From: Rikenellaceae bacterium
GTDB lineage: Bacteria > Bacteroidota > Bacteroidia > Bacteroidales > Rikenellaceae
NCBI GenBank assembly: GCA_015060005.1
Contig: SUZI01000001.1
Span: forward strand, 124,001 to 188,000
DNA length: 64,000 nucleotides
Direction: 5' to 3'
Shown here: piece by piece, positions 34,445-42,653 of the stretch
How positions within the stretch are numbered: the first letter of the stretch is position 1
Layout: every line of letters starts with the position of its first letter
The notes under the pieces: generated by a model
What the model was told of the DNA's origin: nothing
The model's database searches: none
Seen by the model: the letters and a program-made list of their open reading frames with translations, nothing else
Program-made: the position numbers and the translations under genes

Positions 34445-36613
34445 TTAACGAATGAAGAGAAGCTCTCGGTATTTAGGCAACGGCCACAGCTGGTCATCTA
34501 TCACCTCCTCCATCTTGTCGATATGGTCGCGGATGTCGTCGAAGAAGATAGCTACCGTGTCGTGGTAGAGGATAGCCTTCTCTCGCTGGTCGTCTATGCG
34601 GTTGGCAACCTTACGTGCCTCAACCATATCGTGCACAAGGCGATGCAGGGCTGTCGAGTGGGACTGTATGTCGCCAAGCAGGGCTACGTCAGCCTCGCCA
34701 TCCAATCCAAGCTGTCGCATCTTATAGACCTTATCGAGCAATATAGCCTCATATTTGGATGCTACGGGCAGTATCTGACTCATCACAATATCGCCTAATA
34801 CACGTGCCTCAATCTGTATCTTCTTGGTGTAGGTCTCCCACTTGACCTCGGTGCGTGCCTCCAACTCAACCTTACTCAACACACCCGTCGCAGAGAACAT
34901 CTTAACAGACTGCTTACTCAGGTAGTTATCGAAGATAAGAGGTGCCGACGTCTCGCAATCCAAGCCTCGACGCTTAGCCTCAGCCTTCCACTCGTCGGAG
35001 TAGCCGTTGCCATCGAAGTGGATAGGGCGTGAGGACTTGATAAGACGCTTTACGACCTCATAGATAGCCTTATCCTTCTTCATACCGCCTGCAATCTTCT
35101 CATCCACCTCACGTTTGAACTCACGCAGCTGCTCGGCAACGATAGAGCAGAGAGTGATGATAGCCTCGGCACAGTTATCCGATGAGCCCACAGCACGGAA
35201 CTCGAATCGGTTACCCGTAAAGGCAAAGGGCGAGGTACGGTTGCGGTCGGTGTTATCCAATAATATAGAAGGTATCTGCGAGATGCCACTCATACGCAGC
35301 ACACTCTTGGCATCGAAACGTATGGCGTTATCATCCTTACTGCGTGCCAACTTATCCAACACAGACGAGAGATGAGTGCCCAAGAAAGCCGAAATAATGG
35401 CTGGTGGTGCCTCATTAGCTCCCAGACGGTGGGAGTTGGTAGCCGACATAATAGCAGCCTTCAGCAGGCCGTTATGGCGGTGCACAGCAGCCAAGACATT
35501 GACCAAAAAGGTGATGAACTGCAAGTTCTCGGCAGGGGTAGTACCAGGGCTGAAGAGGTTGACTCCCGTATCCGTACCGAGCGACCAATTGTTATGCTTA
35601 CCCGAGCCATTGATGCCCTTGAAAGGCTTCTCGTGCAGCAACACGCGGAAGTGATGGCGGCGGGCTATCTTATCCATAATGGTCATCAGAAGCTGATTGT
35701 GGTCATTCGCCAAGTTAGCCTCCTCGTAGACGGGAGCGAGCTCAAACTGGTTGGGTGCGACCTCATTATGGCGTGTCTTGAGCGGAATACCGAGCTTCAG
35801 GCTCTCATACTCCAACTCCTTCATAAAGTTTATCACGCGGGCAGGGATAGCACCGAAATAGTGGTCCTCCAACTGCTGATTCTTTGCCGACTCGTGTCCG
35901 AGCAGAGTACGACCCGTAAGCACCAAGTCGGGGCGTGCTGCCCAGAGGCTCTCATCCAAGAGGAAATACTCCTGCTCCCAGCCGAGATAGGTCTGCACAC
36001 GGCTCACGTTCTTGTCGAAGTAGTGGCACACCTCGGTTGCAGCCTCACCCACAGCGGTCATAGCACGCAGCAGAGGCACTTTATAGTCCAAAGCCTCACC
36101 CGTATAGGCGATAAAGACCGTAGGGATACATAGCGTCGTATCGACGATAAAGGCGGGCGACGAGGGGTCCCACGCCGAATAGCCTCGAGCCTCGAAGGTG
36201 TTACGTATACCACCACTTGGGAACGACGAGGCATCGGGCTCTTGCTGTGCCAACACCTTACCCGAGAATGACTCTATGACAAAGCCCTTACCATCGGGGT
36301 CGGAGAAGGAGTCGTGCTTCTCGGCAGTACCTCCCGTCAACGGCTGAAACCAATGGGTGTAGTGGTCAGCACCATTGTCCAACGCCCACTGACGCATACC
36401 TGCTGCTACCCTGTCAGCCAACTCTGCCGACAGCGGTGTACCCTTATCCATAGTCTCTATGAGGGCATCGAAGGTGGTGCGGTCGAGATACTTACGCATC
36501 ACATTGCGACCAAAGACCTTCTCGCCAAAATAATCCGAAGGGCGAGCACTCGGAGCTACGACCTCACGCACCTGGCGATTGAGTGCAGCTTCAACCATTC
36601 TAAAACGTAACAT
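34445..36613 (-). CDS. glnN: Glutamine synthetase type III
   Basis: Cytoplasmic ammonium-assimilating enzyme of the GSIII family, typical of Bacteroides relatives and some cyanobacteria. The 722-aa product matches the usual length of about 700-730. Signatures: the N-terminal GSIII-N region with YFGEKVFGRNVMRKYL and ADHYTHWFQPLTGGTAEKHDSF, the catalytic region with YLGWEQEYFLLDE, ETRHNE-type motif (PLKTRHNEVAPNQFELAP), NDHNQLLMTIMD, NGSGKHNNWSLGTDTG and SFAFTGNRFEFRAVG-type closing motif. It is monocistronic, facing the family A array at its 3' end. A minus-strand -7 box TATTTTTG (36687-36680) lies about 66 nt upstream. Confidence 0.96.
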   Translation of the reverse strand: MLRFRMVEAALNRQVREVVAPSARPSDYFGEKVFGRNVMRKYLDRTTFDALIETMDKGTPLSAELADRVAAGMRQWALDNGADHYTHWFQPLTGGTAEKHDSFSDPDGKGFVIESFSGKVLAQQEPDASSFPSGGIRNTFEARGYSAWDPSSPAFIVDTTLCIPTVFIAYTGEALDYKVPLLRAMTAVGEAATEVCHYFDKNVSRVQTYLGWEQEYFLLDESLWAARPDLVLTGRTLLGHESAKNQQLEDHYFGAIPARVINFMKELEYESLKLGIPLKTRHNEVAPNQFELAPVYEEANLANDHNQLLMTIMDKIARRHHFRVLLHEKPFKGINGSGKHNNWSLGTDTGVNLFSPGTTPAENLQFITFLVNVLAAVHRHNGLLKAAIMSATNSHRLGANEAPPAIISAFLGTHLSSVLDKLARSKDDNAIRFDAKSVLRMSGISQIPSILLDNTDRNRTSPFAFTGNRFEFRAVGSSDNCAEAIITLCSIVAEQLREFKREVDEKIAGGMKKDKAIYEVVKRLIKSSRPIHFDGNGYSDEWKAEAKRRGLDCETSAPLIFDNYLSKQSVKMFSATGVLSKVELEARTEVKWETYTKKIQIEARVLGDIVMSQILPVASKYEAILLDKVYKMRQLGLDGEADVALLGDIQSHSTALHRLVHDMVEARKVANRIDDQREKAILYHDTVAIFFDDIRDHIDKMEEVIDDQLWPLPKYRELLFIR

Positions 36614-36627
36614 AAGCTTATCAGGAA

Positions 36628-36655
36628 TTCAAAATTCAAAATTCAAAATTCAAAA
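36628..36655. repeat. Simple tandem repeat (TTCAAAA)x4
   Basis: Four perfect 7-bp units just upstream of glnN, within its probable leader. Confidence 0.9.
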
Positions 36656-36991
36656 TTTCATTAAAAACTTTTCTGTGTGCAAAAATAACACTTTTGCAGC
36701 AAATCACGCAAAAACAACACTATTTTCTCGCATAGAAGCCTATATTTTTAGCACAAATCCATATCGACAACACCGTTTTAGCCAAAATAACCATCCAAAA
36801 TCTACATATCTACCCAAAATCTATTAAATATGAAAAGAGCATAATTTGTGGTGTTGAGGTATGTTTTTAGTCTTTTTGAGAACATTAAGAACACAAGCAG
36901 CACTCTACCCTACTACCGACACACAGAGGACTACGAAGAAAATTACTATAATTTGTAAGCAAAAACGTATGGAATAATATAAAAAATTCGT

Positions 36992-36999
36992 TACCTTTG
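36992..36999 (+). promoter_or_regulatory. -7 box of mutAB
   Basis: TACCTTTG matches TAnnTTTG; leader about 90 nt. The -33 element is not evident. Confidence 0.5.
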
Positions 37000-37094
37000 C
37001 GTGATGCAACGACTATTTATAATCTAAAAGATTATCAGTGCAGATATTTTTGAAAACTTTAATATACAAACTAACTAAAATTTCCTAAACAATT

Positions 37095-38948
37095 ATGGCT
37101 AATACCGAAAGAGAAAAGTTGTTTGCGGAGTTCCCAGCTATCTCGACAGAGCAGTGGGAGTCGGTAATCACAACAGACCTTAAGGGTGCTGACTACGAGC
37201 GTAAACTCGTATGGAGAACAGCCGAGGGATTCAACTTGCGTCCATACTACCGTAAGGAGGACCTCGAGGGTATCGAGTTCTTGGCATCGCAGGCCGGTGA
37301 GTTCCCTTATGTTCGTGGTACTCACAACTCTAACAACTGGCTTATCCACCAGTCAGTAGAGGTAAAATGTGTGGAGCGTGCCAACAAGGAGGCTCTCACA
37401 ATCCTTAATGCGGGTGTTAACTCACTCGGCTTCATCCTCTGCGAGGAGCTTACCGCAGAGCAGGTAGACACCCTCTTGGAGGGCATCGCAATCCCTGCTG
37501 TGGAGCTCACATTCCAGGGTAAGAAGATTGCTCACTTGGCTAAGACTGTCTTGGCAAAGGTAGAGAAAGAGGGCATAGCAAAGGATGATGTTCACATCAA
37601 CTTCTGCGTAGACCCACTCGTGAAGAACCTTGCACGCAAGGGACACTTCTGCTGCCAGGACTCTACAGGCGAGAAGTGCCTCTCGACATTGGCAGAGCTT
37701 ATCAAGGCTACTGCTGATTATAAGCACGTACGCGTAGTGAACGTAACAGCATCTACCTTCAGCAACGCTGGCTCTACAATCGTAGAGGAGTTGGCATTTG
37801 GTCTTGCAGCAGCTCACGACTACTTGGTAACATTCACCGAGATGGGCTTGCCTGTAGACCTCGTAGCACGTAAGATTCGTTTTGAGTTCGCCGTAACATC
37901 GAACTACTTTATGGAGATTGCGAAGTTCCGTGCAGCACGTATGTTGTGGGCTAACATCGTCAAGGGCTACAACCCCGAGAAGGAGTGTGCTTGCAAGATG
38001 TTTGCTCACGCTGTAACATCTACCTGGAACCAGACAGTATATGACCCATACGTGAATATGTTGCGTGGCACAACAGAGGCTATGTCGGCTTCGTTGGCTG
38101 GCGTACACTCGTTGGAGGTTACTCCTTTTGACGCATCGTACTCTTCATCGGACGACTTCTCGAAGCGTATCGCTCGCAACGTGGAGTTGCTCCTGAAGCA
38201 CGAGTCGCACTTCGACCAGGTGGTAGACCCAGCAGGTGGCTCATACTACATCGAGACACTCACCAAGTCTATCGCTCAGGAGGCGTGGAAGCTCTTCTTG
38301 GAGGTAGAGGATAAGGGTGGCTATGTAGAGGCATTCAAGGCAGGCTACATCGTAGAGCGTGTGAAGGCTTCGGCTGCTGCCAAGGATAAGAACATCGCTA
38401 CACGTCGTCAGATACTCCTCGGTGCTAACCAGTATCCTAACTTCACAGAGGTGGCTGACGCAGCTGTTGAGAGCGGCGTAGTAACACGCTGCGAGGCTGA
38501 GGGTAACGTACTCACCCCATATCGTGGTGCTATGGCATTCGAGCAGATGCGTCTGGGCGTTGACCGCAGCGGTAAGTCGCCAAAGGCATTTATGCTCACC
38601 TGTGGTAGCCTGGCTATGGCACGTGCACGTGCACAGTTCTCTTGCAACTTCTTCGCTTGTGCAGGTATCCGCGTAGAGGATAACACATTCTTCCACTCTG
38701 TAGAGGAGGGTGTCGAGGCTGCACTCGCATCAAAGGCCGATATCGTTGTCGTTTGTGCGTCGGATGACGACTACGCAGAGGTTGCTCCAAAGGTTAAGGA
38801 GCTGCTCGGCGGCAAGGCTATCTTGGTCGTTGCAGGTGCTCCTGCTTGTACTCCAGAGTTAGAGGCACAGGGCATCACCAATTTCATCAATGTTAAGAGC
38901 AATGTACTCGAGACACTTAAGTTCTACCTTAAGGAGTTGGGTATCTAA
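37095..38948 (+). CDS. mutA: Methylmalonyl-CoA mutase small (beta) subunit
   Basis: Non-catalytic partner of the B12-dependent mutase that interconverts methylmalonyl-CoA and succinyl-CoA in the succinate-propionate pathway of gut Bacteroidales. The 617-aa product shows the mutase barrel ([56 protein letters not shown]) and a degenerate C-terminal cobalamin-like domain (about 500-617) lacking the DxHxxG cobalt-ligand motif, as expected for the small subunit. Its stop overlaps the mutB start by one base, indicating translational coupling. Confidence 0.96.
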   Translation: MANTEREKLFAEFPAISTEQWESVITTDLKGADYERKLVWRTAEGFNLRPYYRKEDLEGIEFLASQAGEFPYVRGTHNSNNWLIHQSVEVKCVERANKEALTILNAGVNSLGFILCEELTAEQVDTLLEGIAIPAVELTFQGKKIAHLAKTVLAKVEKEGIAKDDVHINFCVDPLVKNLARKGHFCCQDSTGEKCLSTLAELIKATADYKHVRVVNVTASTFSNAGSTIVEELAFGLAAAHDYLVTFTEMGLPVDLVARKIRFEFAVTSNYFMEIAKFRAARMLWANIVKGYNPEKECACKMFAHAVTSTWNQTVYDPYVNMLRGTTEAMSASLAGVHSLEVTPFDASYSSSDDFSKRIARNVELLLKHESHFDQVVDPAGGSYYIETLTKSIAQEAWKLFLEVEDKGGYVEAFKAGYIVERVKASAAAKDKNIATRRQILLGANQYPNFTEVADAAVESGVVTRCEAEGNVLTPYRGAMAFEQMRLGVDRSGKSPKAFMLTCGSLAMARARAQFSCNFFACAGIRVEDNTFFHSVEEGVEAALASKADIVVVCASDDDYAEVAPKVKELLGGKAILVVAGAPACTPELEAQGITNFINVKSNVLETLKFYLKELGI

Positions 38949-41092
38949 TGAAGAGCAGAGTTATGAGAGCAAAATTCGAAAATTTGAAATATGCAGGCGG
39001 TAAGGCAGAGTGCTGCACCGCTTCTTGCCAGGCTGCAGAGCCTTGGCTTACAGCAGAGCAGATTCCTGTTAAGGCAGACTACTCTGCAAAGGACTTGGAG
39101 GAGCTCGAGCATTTGAACTATGCGGCAGGTATCGCTCCTTACTTGCGTGGTCCTTACTCTACTATGTATGTTATGCGTCCTTGGACTATCCGTCAGTATG
39201 CTGGTTTCTCTACTGCTGAGGAGTCTAACGCATTCTACCGTCGTAACCTCGCTGCAGGTCAGAAGGGTCTGTCGGTAGCATTCGACTTGGCTACACACCG
39301 TGGCTACGATGCTGACCACCCACGTGTTGTAGGCGACGTAGGTAAGGCAGGTGTATCTATCTGCTCAGTAGAGGATATGAAGGTGTTGTTCAATGGTATT
39401 CCATTGGATAAGATGTCTGTCTCGATGACTATGAACGGTGCTGTGCTGCCTGTGTTGGCATTCTACATCGTTACAGGTCTGGAGCAGGGCTGCACCCTCG
39501 ACCAGCTGGCAGGTACCATCCAGAACGACATCCTGAAGGAGTTTATGGTGCGTAACACCTATATCTATCCTCCAAAGTTCTCGATGAAGATTATCGCCGA
39601 CATCTTCGAGTACACATCGAAGAATATGCCTAAGTTCAACTCTATATCTATCTCAGGCTACCATATGCAGGAGGCAGGTGCGACAGCCGATATCGAGTTG
39701 GCATACACCTTAGCAGACGGTTTGGAGTACTTGCGTGCAGGTATCAACGCAGGTATGTCTGTGGATGCTTTCGCACCACGTCTGTCATTCTTCTGGGCTA
39801 TCGGTATGAACCACTTTATGGAGATTGCCAAGATGCGTGCGGCACGTATGTTGTGGGCAAAGATTGTTAAGCAGTTCGAGCCAAAGAACCCTAAGTCGTT
39901 GGCACTGCGTACCCACTCACAGACATCGGGCTGGTCGCTCACCGAGCAGGACCCATTCAACAACGTGGCACGTACAGCTATCGAGGCTATGGGTGCAGCA
40001 TTGGGACACACCCAGTCATTGCACACCAACGCATTGGATGAGGCTATCGCCCTTCCTACCGACTTCTCGGCTCGTATCGCACGTAACACACAGATTTACA
40101 TCCAGGAGGAGACCAACATCTGCCGTCAGGTAGACCCTTGGGCTGGCTCATACTATGTGGAGGCACTCACCAACGAGATTGCACACAAGGCGTGGGCACA
40201 TATCGAGGAGGTGGAGAAGCTCGGCGGTATGGCTAAGGCTATCGAGACAGGTATCCCTAAGATGCGTATCGAGGAGGCTGCAGCACGTACTCAGGCTCGC
40301 ATCGACTCGGGTGAGCAGAAGATTATCGGTCTGAACGAGTACCGTCTCGAGAAGGAGGCACCAATCGACATCTTGGCAGTGGACAACACAGCTGTTCGCG
40401 AGAGCCAGGTTAAGCGTCTGCAGGAGTTGCGTGCTAACCGCGACCAGGCAGCAGTAGATAAGGCTCTGGCAGCTATCACCGAGTGCGTACGCACAGGCGA
40501 GGGCAACTTGTTGGAGCTGGCTGTCGAGGCAGCTAAGGTGCGTGCAACACTGGGCGAGATTTCAGACGCTTGCGAGGTTGTTGTAGGTCGCTACAAGGCA
40601 GTTATTCGTTCAATTAGCGGAGTATATTCATCAGGTATGAAGCAGGATTCAGAGTTTGAGCAGGCAAAGGCTATGTGTGCCGAGTTTGCAAAGAAGGAGG
40701 GCCGTCAGCCACGTATTATGATTGCTAAGTTGGGTCAGGACGGACACGACCGTGGTGCGAAGGTTGTCGCTACGGGCTATGCCGACGTAGGCTTCGACGT
40801 GGATATGGGTCCATTGTTCCAGACTCCAGAGGAGGCAGCAAAGCAGGCTGTGGAGAACGACGTACACATCGTCGGCGTGTCATCACTCGCCGCAGGCCAC
40901 CTCACCCTCGTTCCACAGATTATCGCAGAGCTCAAGAAGCTCGGTCGCGAGGATATCATCGTTGTTGTGGGTGGTGTCATCCCAGCACAGGACTACGACG
41001 AGCTGTATCGTGATGGTGCAGCTGCTATCTTCGGTCCTGGTACTCCTATCGCAAAGGCTTGTATCAAGATGCTGGAGCTCTTGAGCGAGTAA
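38948..41092 (+). CDS. mutB: Methylmalonyl-CoA mutase large (alpha) subunit
   Basis: Catalytic B12-binding subunit, 714 aa. The N-terminal substrate barrel has [66 protein letters not shown] segments and [14 protein letters not shown]. The C-terminal cobalamin domain (about 585-714) has the cobalt-ligand motif DGHDRG in [15 protein letters not shown] plus [15 protein letters not shown] and [11 protein letters not shown]. All expected residues are present. It starts on the last base of the mutA stop and is followed 41 nt later by a terminator. No MeaB-type chaperone or epimerase gene is adjacent. Confidence 0.97.
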   Translation: MKSRVMRAKFENLKYAGGKAECCTASCQAAEPWLTAEQIPVKADYSAKDLEELEHLNYAAGIAPYLRGPYSTMYVMRPWTIRQYAGFSTAEESNAFYRRNLAAGQKGLSVAFDLATHRGYDADHPRVVGDVGKAGVSICSVEDMKVLFNGIPLDKMSVSMTMNGAVLPVLAFYIVTGLEQGCTLDQLAGTIQNDILKEFMVRNTYIYPPKFSMKIIADIFEYTSKNMPKFNSISISGYHMQEAGATADIELAYTLADGLEYLRAGINAGMSVDAFAPRLSFFWAIGMNHFMEIAKMRAARMLWAKIVKQFEPKNPKSLALRTHSQTSGWSLTEQDPFNNVARTAIEAMGAALGHTQSLHTNALDEAIALPTDFSARIARNTQIYIQEETNICRQVDPWAGSYYVEALTNEIAHKAWAHIEEVEKLGGMAKAIETGIPKMRIEEAAARTQARIDSGEQKIIGLNEYRLEKEAPIDILAVDNTAVRESQVKRLQELRANRDQAAVDKALAAITECVRTGEGNLLELAVEAAKVRATLGEISDACEVVVGRYKAVIRSISGVYSSGMKQDSEFEQAKAMCAEFAKKEGRQPRIMIAKLGQDGHDRGAKVVATGYADVGFDVDMGPLFQTPEEAAKQAVENDVHIVGVSSLAAGHLTLVPQIIAELKKLGREDIIVVVGGVIPAQDYDELYRDGAAAIFGPGTPIAKACIKMLELLSE

Positions 41093-41133
41093 TGCTCGCA
41101 ATGCTCGCAATGAGTAATTAGCAATTAGTAATT

Positions 41134-41169
41134 GGGGCTATCCAACGCACTTGTTGGACAGCCCCTTTT
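41134..41169 (+). terminator. Intrinsic terminator after mutB
   Basis: GGGGCTATCCAAC and GTTGGACAGCCCC form a 13-bp stem with one mismatch and a 6-nt loop, then TTTT. Confidence 0.9.
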
Positions 41170-41185
41170 GGTTTGCTACAGTTTT

Positions 41186-41225
41186 GCTACAACTTGACGC
41201 CCCCCTGTAGCAAGTGTAGCAGAAT
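41186..41225 (+). repeat. Left terminal inverted repeat (40 nt)
   Basis: Complementary to 42185-42224 except at one position (the C of CCCCCC versus T). Starts GCTACAACTTGACGCCCCC and is itself partly palindromic (GCTACA...TGTAGC). Confidence 0.85.
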
Positions 41226-41387
41226 TGCGATTTTCAGCCGTAATACACTAATTATTAATGAGTTAACGTTGCTACACGTTGTAGCAAAAGTGTAGCAGAT
41301 TTGTAGCAGATTTGTAGCAGGAGTAGCGACGCATCATCTCAACCTACCTCCACAAGAGATTACATATATCCTCCCTTACGGTAGCAC

Positions 41388-41407
41388 GGGTAACCAATTA
41401 GTTACCC
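41388..41407. repeat. Palindrome GGGTAAC-N6-GTTACCC, copy 1
   Basis: GGGTAACCAATTAGTTACCC, followed by AGCCCACTATATAGATATA. Confidence 0.85.
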
Positions 41408-41558
41408 AGCCCACTATATAGATATATAGTTATATATATTTATACATAGTTAATATGGTGATTATAAAGAGTTTAGGGAGTATTAGGTGCTTAGTGAGCA
41501 CTGAGAAACTAAACCCTAACATCTCTAAAATCCTTAACTTCCCTATATACGGTCTCGC

Positions 41559-41578
41559 GGGTAACCAAATAGTTACCC
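41559..41578. repeat. Palindrome GGGTAAC-N6-GTTACCC, copy 2
   Basis: GGGTAACCAAATAGTTACCC, followed by ATAATACCGTTAGGTAT, itself a small dyad. Confidence 0.85.
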
Positions 41579-41678
41579 ATAATACCGTTAGGTATGTGTA
41601 TATAGAGATAGATATGTAGAGAGCTATATAGACAGCCATATAGACGGCTATATAGATAGGCTCTCCCCTATATAACAC

Positions 41679-41698
41679 GGGTAACCCGATAGTTACCC
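41679..41698. repeat. Palindrome GGGTAAC-N6-GTTACCC, copy 3
   Basis: GGGTAACCCGATAGTTACCC, followed by ATATTACCGTTAGGTATA as after copy 2. Confidence 0.85.
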
Positions 41699-41771
41699 AT
41701 ATTACCGTTAGGTATATAAGTATATATGGGTATGTGGGTGCATACAGAGCTACACACCACCTAAGTCTCAC

Positions 41772-41791
41772 GGGTAACCAATTAGTTACCC
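41772..41791. repeat. Palindrome GGGTAAC-N6-GTTACCC, copy 4
   Basis: GGGTAACCAATTAGTTACCC, identical to copy 1 and followed by a similar AGCTCATTATAAAGATATA. Confidence 0.85.
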
Positions 41792-42076
41792 AGCTCATTA
41801 TAAAGATATATATTTATATATAGATAATATATTGAGTGTTAGTAACTTATATAGTTTAGGCTAAACCATAGCTACTAACCTCCTTAGATAGATATATTTA
41901 TATATATCCCTGTATATAGATGGATATATCTGCTACCCTAAGTACTCCTCGATTGCGGAGTGAGCGACCAACCCCATTGCACTAATTACACACATTTACA
42001 CGTGCGTGCAGTCTATAATCTATCTGTAACCTATCTGTAATCTGCTGGTGGGATGGCAAGACGGTAGTTTGCTACA

Positions 42077-42121
42077 ATCTTGCTACAGTTCTGCTACAGT
42101 TCTGCTACAGTTCTGCTACAC
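42077..42121. repeat. 11-bp iterated TGCTACA motifs
   Basis: TTCTGCTACAG repeats with an 11-bp period (three to four units), then CGTTGTAGCAGATTTGTAGCAG in the opposite orientation. Similar inverted units are at 41281-41320. Confidence 0.8.
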
Positions 42122-42184
42122 GTTGTAGCAGATTTGTAGCAGCGTAACTTACGTATAATCAGTGTGTTATCTCGGAAAATGTCC

Positions 42185-42224
42185 ATTCTGCTACACTTGC
42201 TACAAGGGGGCGTCAAGTTGTAGC
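42185..42224 (-). repeat. Right terminal inverted repeat (40 nt)
   Basis: Reverse-complement partner of 41186-41225, 39 of 40 identical, 959 nt away. Confidence 0.85.
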
Positions 42225-42249
42225 AGAATTGTAGCAGGTTGCCACAATT

Positions 42250-42338
42250 CAAGGCTGCGAGTAAGCGAGGGCAGAGCCAAGCTTGCTTGAGCTATGCCGA
42301 GCGGGAGCAGACAAGGGAAGACCTTTAGGTCTTGCCAA
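42250..42338. mobile_element. Family B element, second copy
   Basis: Near-identical to 34121-34208 from CAAGGCTGCGAGTAAGCGAG to the GCCAA end. The terminal hairpin is GGGAAGACC-TTTA-GGTCTTGCC instead of GGGAAAGC-TTTTT-GCTTTGCC, so the stem is kept with different bases. AATTCA flanks it on both sides (42246-42251 and 42339-42344). Confidence 0.6.
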
Positions 42339-42363
42339 AATTCAAAATTATGTTTTGGCAGTT

Positions 42364-42465
42364 AAAGGCTATTAAAAAAGGCTACTAAAGGCTATTAAAG
42401 TCTTCTGCGTGAAATCATCATTGAGACTTTAATAACCCTTAATTGCCCTTAATAACCCTTAATTG
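42364..42465. repeat. Long imperfect inverted repeat with internal tandem units
   Basis: Left arm AAAGGCTATTAAAA-type units (42364-42403) face right-arm CCCTTAATAACCCTTAATTG units (42424-42465) across a 20-nt loop; GGCTATTAAAGTCT pairs with AGACTTTAATAACC with one mismatch. Confidence 0.6.
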
Positions 42466-42475
42466 TTCATTAAAC

Positions 42476-42509
42476 AAAAAGCCTCTGCCCAATCGGACAG
42501 AGGCTTTTT
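42476..42509. terminator. Bidirectional intrinsic terminator
   Basis: AAAAAGCCTCTG and CAGAGGCTTTTT, 12-bp stem, 10-nt loop. It lies downstream of ppiD on the minus strand. Confidence 0.9.
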
Positions 42510-42538
42510 AGCTTATATCACCCTATATCGGGAGTTGC

Positions 42539-42642
42539 ATAACAAGAGGGATTTCAAGGCTCGCGAAACTTGAGAAACCGCAGCATACTCGACGTATGTG
42601 AGGATTTCGAGAGCGAGCACAACGCAGAAATCGCCTTGTTAT
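42539..42642. repeat. Family A hairpin repeat, copy at 42.5 kb
   Basis: Terminal ATAACAAG and CTTGTTAT, an inner GATTTC/GAAATC pair, and the core TTGAGAAACCGCAGCATACT...GTATGTGAGGATTTCGAGA. The core stem CATAC/GTATG replaces TTTAC/GTAAA of the 25-kb copy. It ends 12 nt before the ppiD stop. Confidence 0.8.
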
Positions 42643-42653
42643 AAAGCTACCGC

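Larger units (their letters stand above)
36614..37094. other. glnN-mutA divergent intergenic region
   Basis: AT-rich 481-nt gap. It holds four tandem TTCAAAA units (36628-36655), the glnN -7 box at 36680-36687, and a mutA -7 box TACCTTTG at 36992-36999. I found no cobalamin riboswitch signature before mutA, no small gene and no strong hairpin. Confidence 0.6.
41172..42243. mobile_element. ~1.07-kb non-coding element with long terminal inverted repeats
   Basis: Bounded by inverted arms of about 150 nt. The best-matched 40 nt (41186-41225 and 42185-42224) are complementary at 39 of 40 positions; the rest of each arm keeps the same order of TGCTACA/TGTAGCA motifs with divergent spacers. The interior is AT-rich with TATATA tracts, four GGGTAAC-N6-GTTACCC palindromes and hairpins such as GTGCT-N5-AGCAC. 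The only longer frame inside (41430-41798, minus) is read through the palindromes and looks spurious. No transposase is present. It could be a MITE-like non-autonomous element or a protein-binding locus; neither is shown. Confidence 0.55.

Noticed and set aside
36836..37094. Cobalamin riboswitch before mutAB
   Set aside because: Expected for a B12-dependent enzyme, but no B12-box-like GCCACTG motif or extended stem structure is visible.
41430..41798. 122-aa minus-strand frame in the mutB-ppiD gap
   Set aside because: It is read through the GGGTAAC palindromes and TATATA tracts, giving repeated VTNWLPV/VTIWLPA and Tyr/Ile runs; no domain, no promoter, and its repetition follows the DNA structure.
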